A DNA stretch of 64,000 nucleotides from AC-32 sp963765785 (lineage in GTDB: Bacteria; Actinomycetota; Thermoleophilia; Gaiellales; Gaiellaceae), in NCBI GenBank assembly GCA_963765785.1, contig CAVXXW010000001.1, forward strand, positions 248,001 to 312,000, read 5' to 3'. The position numbers and the translations under genes were made by a program. The notes under the pieces were generated by a model. That model was not told where the DNA came from, searched no databases, and was given only the letters and a program-made list of their open reading frames with translations. This document shows, piece by piece, positions 32,650-40,596 of this stretch. Every line of letters begins with the position of its first letter. The stretch's first letter is position 1.

Positions 32650-33197
32650 GGCTGCACGCGATCGTCGAGGACGCGGAGACGGGCCGTGTGGCGGTCGAGG
32701 ACGGCGCGACCGTCGTTCAGCTGCGTCGCAAGGGCGCGTCCACGGCGGAGCTCGTCGAGGCGGGCCGGGGCTTTCGGCTCCTAGGCGCGACGTTCATCGT
32801 CAACGACGACGTCGAGGCGGCGCTCCGGCTCGGCGCGGACGGCGTCCACCTCGGGCGCGACGACGAGGGCTCGGAGCGCGCGGTTGGCGAGGGGCTGCTG
32901 CTCGGACGCTCAGCCGCGTCGGTCGAGGAGGCGCGCGCCGGGGAGGAGCTGCGCGCGGCATACATCGGCGCGGGCCCGGTGTGGGCGACGCCGTCGAAGG
33001 CTGACGCAGACCCGCCGATCGGGCTCGACGGGCTCGCCGAGATCTGCCGCGCGGTCTCGGTGCCGGTGGTCGCGATCGGAGGCGTCGATATTGACAACGC
33101 GGCCGACTGCATCCTCGCCGGCGCCGCCGGCGTGGCCGTGATCCGCGCCGTCCGCGACGCGCGCGCCCTGCGCGCGGCGATCGATGCGGCTCTCTGA
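32646..33197 (+). CDS. thiE: Thiamine-phosphate synthase ThiE (short form)
   Basis: ThiE joins HMP-PP and THZ-P to thiamine phosphate in a TIM barrel. The 183-residue sequence has VVQLRRKGASTAEL, FIVNDDVEAALRLGADGVHLGRDD, YIGAGPVWATPSKADAD and VVAIGGVDIDNAADCILAGAAGVAVI, covering the diphosphate- and thiazole-binding loops. It is about 25 residues shorter than Escherichia coli ThiE, mainly at the N-terminus, where it begins at the barrel. GTG 32646 overlaps thiM by 4 nt and thiL overlaps its end by 14 nt. Confidence 0.92.
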   Translation: MRLHAIVEDAETGRVAVEDGATVVQLRRKGASTAELVEAGRGFRLLGATFIVNDDVEAALRLGADGVHLGRDDEGSERAVGEGLLLGRSAASVEEARAGEELRAAYIGAGPVWATPSKADADPPIGLDGLAEICRAVSVPVVAIGGVDIDNAADCILAGAAGVAVIRAVRDARALRAAIDAAL

Positions 33198-34023
33198 GCT
33201 CGGCGAGCTCGGCCTGCTGGCGGAGCTCGAGCAGCGCGGCCTCGCGCACGGGATCGACCACGACGTCGCCGAGCTCGGCGAGGGGCTCGTGGTCACGCAA
33301 GATGCGCTGGTCGAGGGCGTCCACTTCCGGCTCGACTGGACGACGCAGCGCGAGCTCGGCTTTCGCGCCGCAGCCGTCAACCTGAGCGACCTCGCCGCCG
33401 CCGGCGCGGCGCCGCTCGCGCTGCTCGTCACGCTCGCCGCTCCGGCCGAGACCGAGCTCGACGACGTGCTCGAGCTCTACGCGGGCCTGAACGAGCCCGG
33501 CGTTCCTATTGTCGGCGGCGACACGACGAGCGCGCCGCAGCTGACGCTCGCCGTGACGGCGGTAGGTCGCTCCGAGCGCGTGCCCGGCCGCGCCGGCGCG
33601 AGACCAGGCGATCTCGTGGTCGTGACCGGGCCGCTCGGCGCCGCGGGCGCAGCCTTCCGCGAGCAGCGCCAGGCGCGGCCACCGCTTCGGCTGGAGGAGG
33701 GGCGCCGCCTTGCGAAGAACGCCCACGCCCTCACCGACATCTCGGACGGGCTGGCCGTCGACGCAGGCCACGTCGCGGCCCGTTCCGGCTGCCGGGTCGA
33801 GCTCGACCTCGAGCAGGTTCCACTCGCCCCGGGCGCGACGGTCGACGACCTCGGCTTCGGCGAGGACTACGAGCTGCTGGCTGCCACCTCCGATTCCCAA
33901 GGCTTCCCGGTGATCGGTCGCTGCGCGGAAGGCGAAGGCGTCGCAATCCGGCTCCGCGGCGAGCCCGTAGCCCTGGCAGGGTGGGAGCACTTCGGCGCGC
34001 GGGGGGCCGGCGACTTGCGCTGA
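33184..34023 (+). CDS. thiL: Thiamine-monophosphate kinase ThiL
   Basis: ThiL phosphorylates thiamine phosphate to the cofactor TPP, the riboswitch ligand, which closes the feedback loop. The 279-residue PurM/SelD-fold protein has VVTQDALVEGVHFRLDWTT, AVNLSDLAAAGAAPLALLV, IVGGDTTSAPQLTLAVTAVG, TDISDGLAVDAGHVA and FGEDYELLAAT. It is slightly shorter than the E. coli enzyme at both ends. The ATG lies 14 nt inside thiE. Confidence 0.93.
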   Translation: MRLSELGELGLLAELEQRGLAHGIDHDVAELGEGLVVTQDALVEGVHFRLDWTTQRELGFRAAAVNLSDLAAAGAAPLALLVTLAAPAETELDDVLELYAGLNEPGVPIVGGDTTSAPQLTLAVTAVGRSERVPGRAGARPGDLVVVTGPLGAAGAAFREQRQARPPLRLEEGRRLAKNAHALTDISDGLAVDAGHVAARSGCRVELDLEQVPLAPGATVDDLGFGEDYELLAATSDSQGFPVIGRCAEGEGVAIRLRGEPVALAGWEHFGARGAGDLR

Positions 34024-34040
34024 TCTGCGCGAGCAGCGAC

Positions 34041-34059
34041 CCTAGGCCGGGGACCTAGG
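34041..34059 (+). repeat. CCTAGG-n7-CCTAGG hairpin over the permease start
   Basis: Two CCTAGG hexamers at 34041-34046 and 34054-34059 can pair as a 6-bp stem with the loop CCGGGGA. The last G of the second arm is the first base of the GTG start codon, so folding would hide the initiation region. Confidence 0.4.
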
Positions 34060-35108
34060 TGCTGGCCTTCATCGTCAGACGGCTGAGCTGGGCAATCGTT
34101 CTCACCTTCGTGGTGACGCTGGTGACGTTCGTCGTCTTCTTCGTCCTGCCGAAGCACTTCAGCAACGCCCGCCGGAACGAGCGCGGCACGGATCTCCAGA
34201 CGCCGTTCGACGCTCGCGGCGCCGTGCCGGTCGCCTACCTGAGCTTCCTCGGCCACGTCGCGCTGCACTTCGACCTCGGCACCTCGCGCGCCACCGACGA
34301 GCCGGTCACCACCGTGATCGGACGAGCGCTCCCGGTGACGGCGTCGCTCGTGCTGGGCGGGCTGTTGATCTGGCTGCTGATCGCCTTCCCGATCGGGATC
34401 CTCGCCGCCTTACGTCCACGCTCGTTCTTGGACAAAGGGGTGATGCTGATCGTGATCACCGGCGCCGCCGCGCATCCGCTGTGGATCAGCCTGGTGTTCT
34501 CGTACGTCTTCGGTCTGCGGCTGCACTGGTTCCCGATCTCGGGCTACTGCGACTTCGAGCACATCAAGGACAGCTCGAACGGCTGCTTCGGCCCGAGCTT
34601 CTGGGCGTACCACCTCGTCCTGCCGTGGATCACCTTCGGGCTCGTCTTCGCGGCGCTCTACGCCCGCATGATCCGCGCGAGCCTGCTCGAGACGCTGGAC
34701 GAGGACTTCATCCGTACCGCCCACGCCAAGGGCGCCGGCACCGGCCAGGTCGTGCGGCGCCACGCGCTGCGGAACGCGATGCTCCCGATCATCACCATGC
34801 TGGGAATGGACGTCGGTGTCGCCTTCGCCGGCGCCCTCTTCATCGAGGACATCTACCAGCTCCCCGGGATGGGCCGGCTGTTCGTGGCCTCGATCGGCGC
34901 CGGCGACGTGCCCGTGATCATGGGGATCGCGCTCGTCGTCAGCTTCGCGGTCGTGATCGCGAACCTCGTGGTCGACATCCTCTACTCGATCGCCGACCCG
35001 CGGATCCGCACCAGCGCGATGGGCGGGACGATGCGGATCTCGCGCAGGAAGTCGAAGGCGCTGGGCGCGACGGCCCAGCCGCCGGTCACGGAGTCGGCGA
35101 CGTCGTGA
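34059..35108 (+). CDS. OppB/DppB-type ABC transporter permease, orphan
   Basis: The 349-residue protein has the six-helix layout of peptide/nickel ABC permeases: FIVRRLSWAIVLTFVVTLVTF at the N-terminus, LVLGGLLIWLLIAFPIGILAAL, and the EAA-like coupling loop DFIRTAHAKGAGTGQVVRRHALRNAM. The C-terminal LFIEDIYQLPGMGRLFV is also typical. No OppC, ATPase or solute-binding gene is adjacent, so it cannot act alone. It follows thiL by 35 bp and may be read with the thi operon, but a role in thiamine uptake is only a guess. Its 3' end overlaps the convergent thioredoxin gene by 23 nt. Confidence 0.85.
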   Translation: MLAFIVRRLSWAIVLTFVVTLVTFVVFFVLPKHFSNARRNERGTDLQTPFDARGAVPVAYLSFLGHVALHFDLGTSRATDEPVTTVIGRALPVTASLVLGGLLIWLLIAFPIGILAALRPRSFLDKGVMLIVITGAAAHPLWISLVFSYVFGLRLHWFPISGYCDFEHIKDSSNGCFGPSFWAYHLVLPWITFGLVFAALYARMIRASLLETLDEDFIRTAHAKGAGTGQVVRRHALRNAMLPIITMLGMDVGVAFAGALFIEDIYQLPGMGRLFVASIGAGDVPVIMGIALVVSFAVVIANLVVDILYSIADPRIRTSAMGGTMRISRRKSKALGATAQPPVTESATS

Positions 35109-35418
35109 GCCAGGCGCCCCAGGCCTGCTCGTAGTACGAGCGCGGCCGGGCCCCGATGACCGTCTCGCGCGCCTCGCCGCCCTCGAACAGGATCGCGGTC
35201 GGGATCGAGAGCACCTCGTAGCGCGAGGCCGTCTGCAGGTTCTGGTCGATGTCGAGCTTGACGAACTTGACGAGGCCCTCGTGCTCCTCGGCGAGCGACG
35301 CGAACACGGGCTCGACCGCGTGGCACGGGCCGCACCAGGGTGCCCAGAAGTCGACCACGACGGGCGTCTCCGACCGCAGGACCTCGGCGTCGAAGGTGGC
35401 GTCGGTGACGTCGACCAC
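35086..35418 (-). CDS. Thioredoxin
   Basis: The 110-residue thioredoxin fold has the redox motif in VVDFWAPWCGPCHAVEPVF, the conserved Asp-containing VKLDIDQN and the cis-Pro loop VLSIPTAILFEGG. This is a typical cytosolic dithiol reductase. GTG 35418 gives a start two residues before the first strand, with no clear upstream SD. It lies 9 bp after the glycosyltransferase stop on the same strand. Confidence 0.92.
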   Translation of the reverse strand: MVDVTDATFDAEVLRSETPVVVDFWAPWCGPCHAVEPVFASLAEEHEGLVKFVKLDIDQNLQTASRYEVLSIPTAILFEGGEARETVIGARPRSYYEQAWGAWLTTSPTP

Positions 35419-35427
35419 GGCTCCAGG

Positions 35428-36138
35428 CTACAGGCGGCCCGACAGCGCGCGGAGCCGCAGCAACGGCACCTTCCAGATCGCTTCGAGCACGATCGAGCGG
35501 CTCATCTTCGACCCGCCGTGCTCGCGGTCGGCGAACGCGATCGGCACCTCGACGACCCGGAACCCGGCTCGCAGCGCGCGGTAGGTGGTCTCGATCTGGA
35601 AGGCGTAGCCGCGCGAGTCGATCGCCTCGAGGTCGAGCGTCTCCAGCACCTCGCGCCGGAAGCACTTGAAGCCGCCGGTCAGGTCGTGCACGTCGACGCC
35701 GAGCAGGACGCGCGCATAGAGCGAGCCGCCGGCCGACACGAACCGCCGAATCAGGCCCCAGCTGCCGATCGAGCCGCCCTCGACGTAGCGTGAGCCGAGC
35801 ACGAGGTCGGCGTCCCGGGCCGCCGCGATCAGGCGCGGAACGTCGTTCGGGTCGTGCGAGAAATCGGCGTCCATCTCCAGCACCAGCTCGGCCTTTGGGT
35901 CCTCGAGCACGTGCTTGAAGCCGGCGAGGTACGCGGGGCCGAGGCCCTCCTTCTGCGCCCGGTGCAGCACCGCAACATGCCCGTTCCGGGCGGCGAGCTC
36001 GTCGGCGAGCCGGCCCGTTCCGTCGGGCGAGTTGTCGTCGATCACGAGCACGGACACGCCCTTGTCCGCGAGCGCGGCGACCATGCGCTCGAGGTTCTCG
36101 CGCTCGTTGTAGGTGGGCAGGCAGACGACCGCCTTCAC
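35428..36138 (-). CDS. Polyprenol-phosphate mannosyltransferase (DPM1/Ppm1-like GT2)
   Basis: The 236-residue GT2 enzyme has CLPTYNERENLERMV, VIDDNSPDGTGRLADEL, LVLEMDADFSHDPNDVPRL (metal-binding D-x-D), VLGSRYVEGGSI and VPIAFADREHGGSKMS. Members transfer mannose from GDP-mannose to a polyprenol phosphate on the inner membrane face, supplying lipoglycan and glycoprotein synthesis. No C-terminal membrane domain is present. GTG 36138 starts directly before the fold; the ORF to 36186 would extend across the promoter of the divergent polX. Confidence 0.88.
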   Translation of the reverse strand: MKAVVCLPTYNERENLERMVAALADKGVSVLVIDDNSPDGTGRLADELAARNGHVAVLHRAQKEGLGPAYLAGFKHVLEDPKAELVLEMDADFSHDPNDVPRLIAAARDADLVLGSRYVEGGSIGSWGLIRRFVSAGGSLYARVLLGVDVHDLTGGFKCFRREVLETLDLEAIDSRGYAFQIETTYRALRAGFRVVEVPIAFADREHGGSKMSRSIVLEAIWKVPLLRLRALSGRL

Positions 36139-36143
36139 GCCCC

Positions 36144-36150
36144 TATGATC
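36144..36150. promoter_or_regulatory. Overlapping divergent -10 elements (mannosyltransferase / polX)
   Basis: TATGATC gives TATGAT on the plus strand, 8 nt before GTG 36158, and GATCAT on the minus strand, 6 nt before GTG 36138. Confidence 0.45.
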
Positions 36151-36157
36151 GCTGTGC

Positions 36158-37873
36158 GTGGCCAAGACCAAGTCACTTCCGCGCAACGCCGAGGTCGCCG
36201 AGCAGCTCGAGCTGCTGGCCGACCTCCTCGAGATCGAGGGCGAGGCATCGTTCCGGGTGATCGCCTACCGCCGCGCGGCCACGCGGGTCCGTGAGACGGG
36301 AACCCCGGTCGCGCAGCTGGCGCTCGACGGCACCGCGAAGGAGCTGCCGGGGATCGGCGGGACGATCCAGGACAAGATCGTCCAGATCGTCGACACCGGC
36401 GAGATCGAGGCGCTCTCGAAGCGTCGCAAGACGATCCCGCCCGAGGTGGTCGAGTTCCTGCACATCCCCGGAATGGGCCCGAAGACGGTCCGAAAGATCT
36501 GGCAGGAGCTCGGCGTCACGACGCTCGCCGAGCTGAAGGAGGCCGCGCGCGCCCAGCGGCTGCGGGCCTTGCCGGGGCTCGGCGCCAAGACAGAGGAAGC
36601 CGTGCTCAAGGCGGCCGGCCGCAAGAAGAAAGTTTCGGCCGAGCCCCGCACGCTGCTCGGCCAGGCGCTCCCCGCGCTGCTCGCGGTCGTGGACGTCCTG
36701 CGCGAGCATCCGGCCGTCGACCGCGTCTGCGAGGCCGGCAGCGCGCGCCGCCGCAAGGAGACCGTGCGCGACCTCGACATCATCGCCACGGCCAGCGACC
36801 CGAAGGCGTTGACGGAGTACTTCACGAAGCTGGCGTGGGTCTCCGAGGTCGCGGCGAAGGGCCCGACGAAGGCGACGGTCGTCTCGCACGAAGGCTTCCG
36901 CTTCGACCTGCGCGTCGTGCCGCCGGAGAGCTACGGCAACCTCCTGCAGCACTTCACCGGCTCCAAGGAGCACAACATGGCGCTCCGCGAGGATGCGGTG
37001 CGCCGGGGCTTCTCCATCTCGGAGTACGGGATCACGATCGTCGAGTCAGGCGAGGTGGTCACGGCCGAGAGCGAGGAGGAGGTCTACGACCGGCTCGGCT
37101 ACCAGTACATCCCGCCGGAGCTGCGCGAGAACGCGGGCGAGCTCGAGGCCGCGCGGAAGGGCGAGCTGCCGACGCTGATCGAGCTAGGCCGGCTCCGGGG
37201 CGACATGCACACGCACTCGCACTGGTCGGCGGACGGCAAGAACACCCTCGAGGAGATGGTGCTCGCCGCGAAGGAGCGCGGCTACGCGTACTACGCGATC
37301 ACCGACCACTCGCACTACCTGCGCGAGGGCCGCATGGAGGCGCAGGCCAAGGAGATCGACAAGCTTGCGGAGCGCGTCGCGCCGCTGAAGCTGCTGAAGG
37401 GCGTCGAGGTCAACATCAAGGCCGACGGCACGCTCGACGTGCCCGACGGCGTGCTGGCCGAGCGCGACTGGGTTGTCGCGTCGATCCACACCGCCTTCGA
37501 CCGCGAGCCGACCGAGCGGATCCTGGCGACGATGGAGAACCCGCACGTCGACGTGATCGGCCATCTGACCGGCCGCAAGATCACCCGGCGCGAGCCGATG
37601 GAGATCGACCTCGAGCGGGTGGTCGAGAAGGCGCTCGAGACGGGGACGTTCCTCGAGATCAACTCGCAGCCCGACCGGCTCGACTTGCGCGACGTGAACG
37701 TGCGACTCGCCGGCGAGGCGGGCGTGCCGATCGTGATCTCGAGCGACGCGCACCAGCTGAAGGCGCTGGACTACGTCGACTTCGGAGTCGCCCAGGCGCG
37801 GCGCGGGTGGCTGACGGTGGAGCAGGTCGCGAACACGCGCACCTGGGCGCAGCTGCGGAAGCTCATGAAGTAG
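36158..37873 (+). CDS. polX: DNA polymerase/3'-5' exonuclease PolX
   Basis: The 571-residue repair polymerase has an 8-kDa-like N-terminal region with helix-hairpin-helix motifs (KELPGIGGTIQDKI, HIPGMGPKTVRKIW). The X-family nucleotidyltransferase carries metal Asp residues in GSARRRKETVRDLDIIAT and FRFDLRVVPPESYG. The C-terminal PHP phosphoesterase has GDMHTHSHWSADGKNTLEEM, ITDHSHYL, GVEVNIKADG and SSDAHQLKALDYVDFG. It fills short gaps in base excision repair and proofreads via the PHP site. The GTG start is fixed by the TATGAT -10 eight nt upstream. Confidence 0.95.
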   Translation: MAKTKSLPRNAEVAEQLELLADLLEIEGEASFRVIAYRRAATRVRETGTPVAQLALDGTAKELPGIGGTIQDKIVQIVDTGEIEALSKRRKTIPPEVVEFLHIPGMGPKTVRKIWQELGVTTLAELKEAARAQRLRALPGLGAKTEEAVLKAAGRKKKVSAEPRTLLGQALPALLAVVDVLREHPAVDRVCEAGSARRRKETVRDLDIIATASDPKALTEYFTKLAWVSEVAAKGPTKATVVSHEGFRFDLRVVPPESYGNLLQHFTGSKEHNMALREDAVRRGFSISEYGITIVESGEVVTAESEEEVYDRLGYQYIPPELRENAGELEAARKGELPTLIELGRLRGDMHTHSHWSADGKNTLEEMVLAAKERGYAYYAITDHSHYLREGRMEAQAKEIDKLAERVAPLKLLKGVEVNIKADGTLDVPDGVLAERDWVVASIHTAFDREPTERILATMENPHVDVIGHLTGRKITRREPMEIDLERVVEKALETGTFLEINSQPDRLDLRDVNVRLAGEAGVPIVISSDAHQLKALDYVDFGVAQARRGWLTVEQVANTRTWAQLRKLMK

Positions 37874-37882
37874 GAGGACGCG

Positions 37883-38124
37883 ATGCTGATCACGACCGCG
37901 AACGACCTGCCCGGCTACGAGATCACGGAGACGCTCGGCGAGGTCTTCGGTCTGACCGTGCGTTCGCGCAACGTCGGCTCCAGGTGATCGAGCGGATGGT
38001 CGAGGAGGCGCAGGCGAAGGGCGCCGACGCGATCGTCGCGATGCGGTTCGACACCTCCGAGATGGGCGGCAACTGGACCGAGATCTGCGCGTACGGCACG
38101 GCGGTCAGGGCTCGGAAGGTCTAG
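37883..38124 (+). pseudogene. YbjQ/UPF0145 heavy-metal-binding-like gene with internal out-of-frame deletion
   Basis: AGGAGG precedes ATG 37883, which encodes MLITTANDLPGYEITETLGE and on to TVRSRNVGSR, the N-terminal half of UPF0145, before a TGA at 37985-37987. The C-terminal half (VIERMVEEAQAKGADAIVAM to WTEICAYGTAVRARKV) follows immediately in another frame to 38124. Full-length relatives are about 105 residues with some 25-30 residues between the halves, so about 80 nt seem to be missing. The gene cannot give a normal product as written. Confidence 0.85.
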
Positions 38125-39416
38125 TGGCGCTGCGCGACGACGGCGTGGCGGCGCTCGACTGGGTCGCGTCGTACCTCGAGCGCGTGCGCGAGCTGCCGGC
38201 GCTGGCGCAGGTCGCGCCGGGTGAGATCCGCAACGCACTCCCGGCGTCGCCGCCCGAACGCGGCGAGGAGTTCGGGGCGGTCTTGCGCGACGTCGAGGAG
38301 GTGCTGATGCCGGGCCTCACACACTGGCAAAGCCCGCGCTTCTTCGCCTACTTCTCGACCACCGGCTCGGAGCCGGCGATCCTCGCCGACCTGCTCGCGG
38401 CGGGCCTGAACCAGGTCGGGATCCTTTGGCGCGCCTCCCCGGCGCTGCAGGAGCTCGAGGAGGTGACGCTCGCGTGGCTGGCCGAGCTGCTCGGCCTCCC
38501 GGACGGCTGGCACGGGCACCTCGAGCAAGGCGCCTCGGTGGCGACGCTCGCCGCGCTGGCTGCGGCGCGGGAGGCGAAGCCGGGCCACGTGCTCGCCTCC
38601 GAGCAAGCGCACTCGTCCGTCGAGCGGGCGTGCCGCCTGCTCGGTCTGGAGCTGCGCAAGGTGCCGGTCGACGACGCGTTTCGGCTGCGCCCGGACGCGC
38701 TCGAGCTCGACGGCGCCTCCGCGGTCGTCGCGACGGTCGGCACCACCTCGACCACATCGGTCGACCCAGTGGCCGCGGTGGTCGAGCGCTGCGCGCCGGG
38801 GGGCGTGTGGGTGCACGTCGACGCCGCGTACGCAGGCTCGGCGATGGTCTGCCCGGAGCTGCGCTGGGCGTTCGACGGCATCGAGGGCGTGGACTCGCTG
38901 GTCGTCAACCCGCACAAGTGGCTGCTGACGACGCAGGGCTGCTCGGCGTTCTGGACACGGCGGCCGGAGAATCTCCGCGCGGCCTTCAGCCTCGTGCCCG
39001 AGTACCTGCGCACCTCGGACGAGGTGGTGAGCTTCAGCGAGTACTCGGTCGAGCTCGGCCGCGGCTTCCGTGCGCTGAAGCTCTGGACGGTGCTGCGCTG
39101 CTTCGGCCGCGAGGGCCTGCAGGACTCGATCCGGCGCGGGATCGCGCTCGCCGAGCTGTTCGAGGGCTGGGTCCGCGACGAGCCAGGCTGGGAGCTGTGT
39201 GCGCCGCGGCCGTTCTCGGTCGTCTGCTTCCGGCGAGACGGCTCCGACGACGAGAACGAGGCGCTGCTCGAGCGGGTGAACGCAAGTGGTGAGGTTTTCC
39301 TCTCCGGCACGCGCCTCGACGGGCGCTTCGTACTCCGCCTCGCCTGCGGGAACGCGCGGCAGACCGAGGACGACGTCCGCGTCGCGTGGGAGGTGCTCCA
39401 GCGCTGCGCGCGGTGA
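38124..39416 (+). CDS. PLP-dependent (aromatic) amino acid decarboxylase
   Basis: The 430-residue group II decarboxylase has THWQSPRFFAYFSTTGSEPAIL at the substrate pocket, LEQGASVATLAALAAARE, VVATVGTTSTTSVDP, VHVDAAYAGSAMVCPELR and the PLP-binding Lys265 in VNPHKWLLTT. The pattern matches aromatic-L-amino-acid/tyrosine/histidine decarboxylases; the exact amino acid is not fixed by sequence. GTG 38124 overlaps the end of the broken YbjQ gene. The C-terminus overlaps the next HAD gene. Confidence 0.9.
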   Translation: MALRDDGVAALDWVASYLERVRELPALAQVAPGEIRNALPASPPERGEEFGAVLRDVEEVLMPGLTHWQSPRFFAYFSTTGSEPAILADLLAAGLNQVGILWRASPALQELEEVTLAWLAELLGLPDGWHGHLEQGASVATLAALAAAREAKPGHVLASEQAHSSVERACRLLGLELRKVPVDDAFRLRPDALELDGASAVVATVGTTSTTSVDPVAAVVERCAPGGVWVHVDAAYAGSAMVCPELRWAFDGIEGVDSLVVNPHKWLLTTQGCSAFWTRRPENLRAAFSLVPEYLRTSDEVVSFSEYSVELGRGFRALKLWTVLRCFGREGLQDSIRRGIALAELFEGWVRDEPGWELCAPRPFSVVCFRRDGSDDENEALLERVNASGEVFLSGTRLDGRFVLRLACGNARQTEDDVRVAWEVLQRCAR

Positions 39417-40036
39417 TCTTCGACCTCTGGAACACGATCGCCGTCTGGCCGGAAGACCTGTGGGCGGAGACGCGGCCGCGGGTCGCGGAGCACCTCGGCC
39501 TCACAGTCGACGAGTTCGAGAGCCGCTGGTATGGCGAGCTCGCCCACCTGCGGGAAATGGGACCGATGAGCGACGTGCTCGAGCTCTTCGACCTCTCGTC
39601 CGAGGACGTCGAGCGAGTGACGGCGCTTCGCCGGGAGGTGACGCGCAAAGGGCTCGTGCCCGTGCCGGGCGCGATCGAGACGATCGCCGCGCTGCGCGAG
39701 CGCGGGCTCAAGACCGGGCTGATCACGGTTTGCAGCGAGGACGTCGTCTCGCTCTGGGAGGAGACGGACTTCCACGGGCTCTTCGACGCCGAGGTGTTCT
39801 CGGCTGCGGTCGGGCTGCGCAAGCCCGACCCGCGCATCTACCGGATCGCGCTCGAGAAGCTCGGCGTCGAGGCGAGGGAGGCGATGTTCGTCGGCGACGG
39901 CGCGAACGACGAGCTCGGCGGCGCGGAGCGGGTCGGCATGACGGCGGTGGGCGTCGAGTCGCCGACGGGCGAGCTTCCCGAGGACTGGCAAGGCTTGCGG
40001 ATCCGCGAGCTACCGGAGTTGCTGAAGCTCGTCTAA
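39386..40036 (+). CDS. HAD-superfamily hydrolase
   Basis: This HAD hydrolase has motif I in LRAVIFDLWNTIAVWPE, a helical cap (DEFESRWYGELAHL), motif II LITVCSEDVVSLWE, the Lys of GLRKPDPRIYRIALEKLG and motif IV AMFVGDGANDELGGAERVG. It is probably a small-molecule phosphatase. GTG 39386 includes the complete strand-1 motif but overlaps the decarboxylase by 31 nt. GTG 39413, 4-nt overlap, would begin at VIFDLW and truncate strand 1. The 3' end overlaps the convergent Nudix gene by 27 nt. Confidence 0.82.
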   Translation: MGGAPALRAVIFDLWNTIAVWPEDLWAETRPRVAEHLGLTVDEFESRWYGELAHLREMGPMSDVLELFDLSSEDVERVTALRREVTRKGLVPVPGAIETIAALRERGLKTGLITVCSEDVVSLWEETDFHGLFDAEVFSAAVGLRKPDPRIYRIALEKLGVEAREAMFVGDGANDELGGAERVGMTAVGVESPTGELPEDWQGLRIRELPELLKLV

Positions 40037-40573
40037 CGCGGCGTCATGGAGCGCGACGCGGTAGTGCCAGAGCGCCCGGCCGGTCTCGAGCAGGCGCGCT
40101 CTGATCGGGCCTGCGAGCTCCTCGGCGCTCCCCCAGCGGGCGGCGCTGATCTCGTGCGTGTCGATTGGGTCGAGCCGCTCCTCCTCGGTGCGCGCTGAGA
40201 AGACGTGCGTGCGCCAGTCGATCGTGCCGTTCGGTCCGCGGAACGTCGCCTCGCTGCTGACGAGGAAGCGTTCGAGCTCGATGTGGACGCCGAGCTCCTC
40301 GCGCGCCTCGCGCTGCACGCCGCGTTCGAACGCCTCGTCCGGCCGCACGCCGCCGCCCGGTGGCCGCCAGACGCCCTCCGGGTACGACGGCTTCTGGATC
40401 AGCGCAAGCCGCCCGCGGGGATCGAAGACGAAGAACGTCACGTCGTGGCGGCGCTCCGGCGAGCTGCCGGCGAGCGCGAGCTCCGGCGCGGTCACCTCCC
40501 CCTTCCACCGCAGCGGCTGAGGCTCGCCGTAGCGTTCCCGGAGCGGCGCGAGGACGGCGTCCGTCAGGTGCAT
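40010..40573 (-). CDS. Nudix hydrolase
   Basis: The 187-residue protein has a complete Nudix box, GGGVRPDEAFERGVQREAREELG, with the G-x5-E-x7-RE-x2-EE-x-G spacing. Flanking strands (DVTFFVFDPRGRLALIQKP, VFSARTEEERLDPIDTHEI) support hydrolysis of a nucleoside-diphosphate-linked compound; the substrate is not predictable. A TACCAT -10 lies on the minus strand, 6 nt before the ATG, sharing its TA with the divergent EamA promoter. Confidence 0.88.
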   Translation of the reverse strand: MHLTDAVLAPLRERYGEPQPLRWKGEVTAPELALAGSSPERRHDVTFFVFDPRGRLALIQKPSYPEGVWRPPGGGVRPDEAFERGVQREAREELGVHIELERFLVSSEATFRGPNGTIDWRTHVFSARTEEERLDPIDTHEISAARWGSAEELAGPIRARLLETGRALWHYRVALHDAALDELQQLR

Positions 40574-40579
40574 CGCCCG

Positions 40580-40589
40580 ATGGTACGGT
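40580..40589. promoter_or_regulatory. Head-to-head -10 elements (Nudix / EamA transporter)
   Basis: ATGGTACGGT carries TACCAT on the minus strand (40585-40580) and TACGGT on the plus strand (40584-40589). They share the TA at 40584-40585 and lie 6 and 7 nt from the two start codons. Confidence 0.45.
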
Positions 40590-40596
40590 CGCGCGC

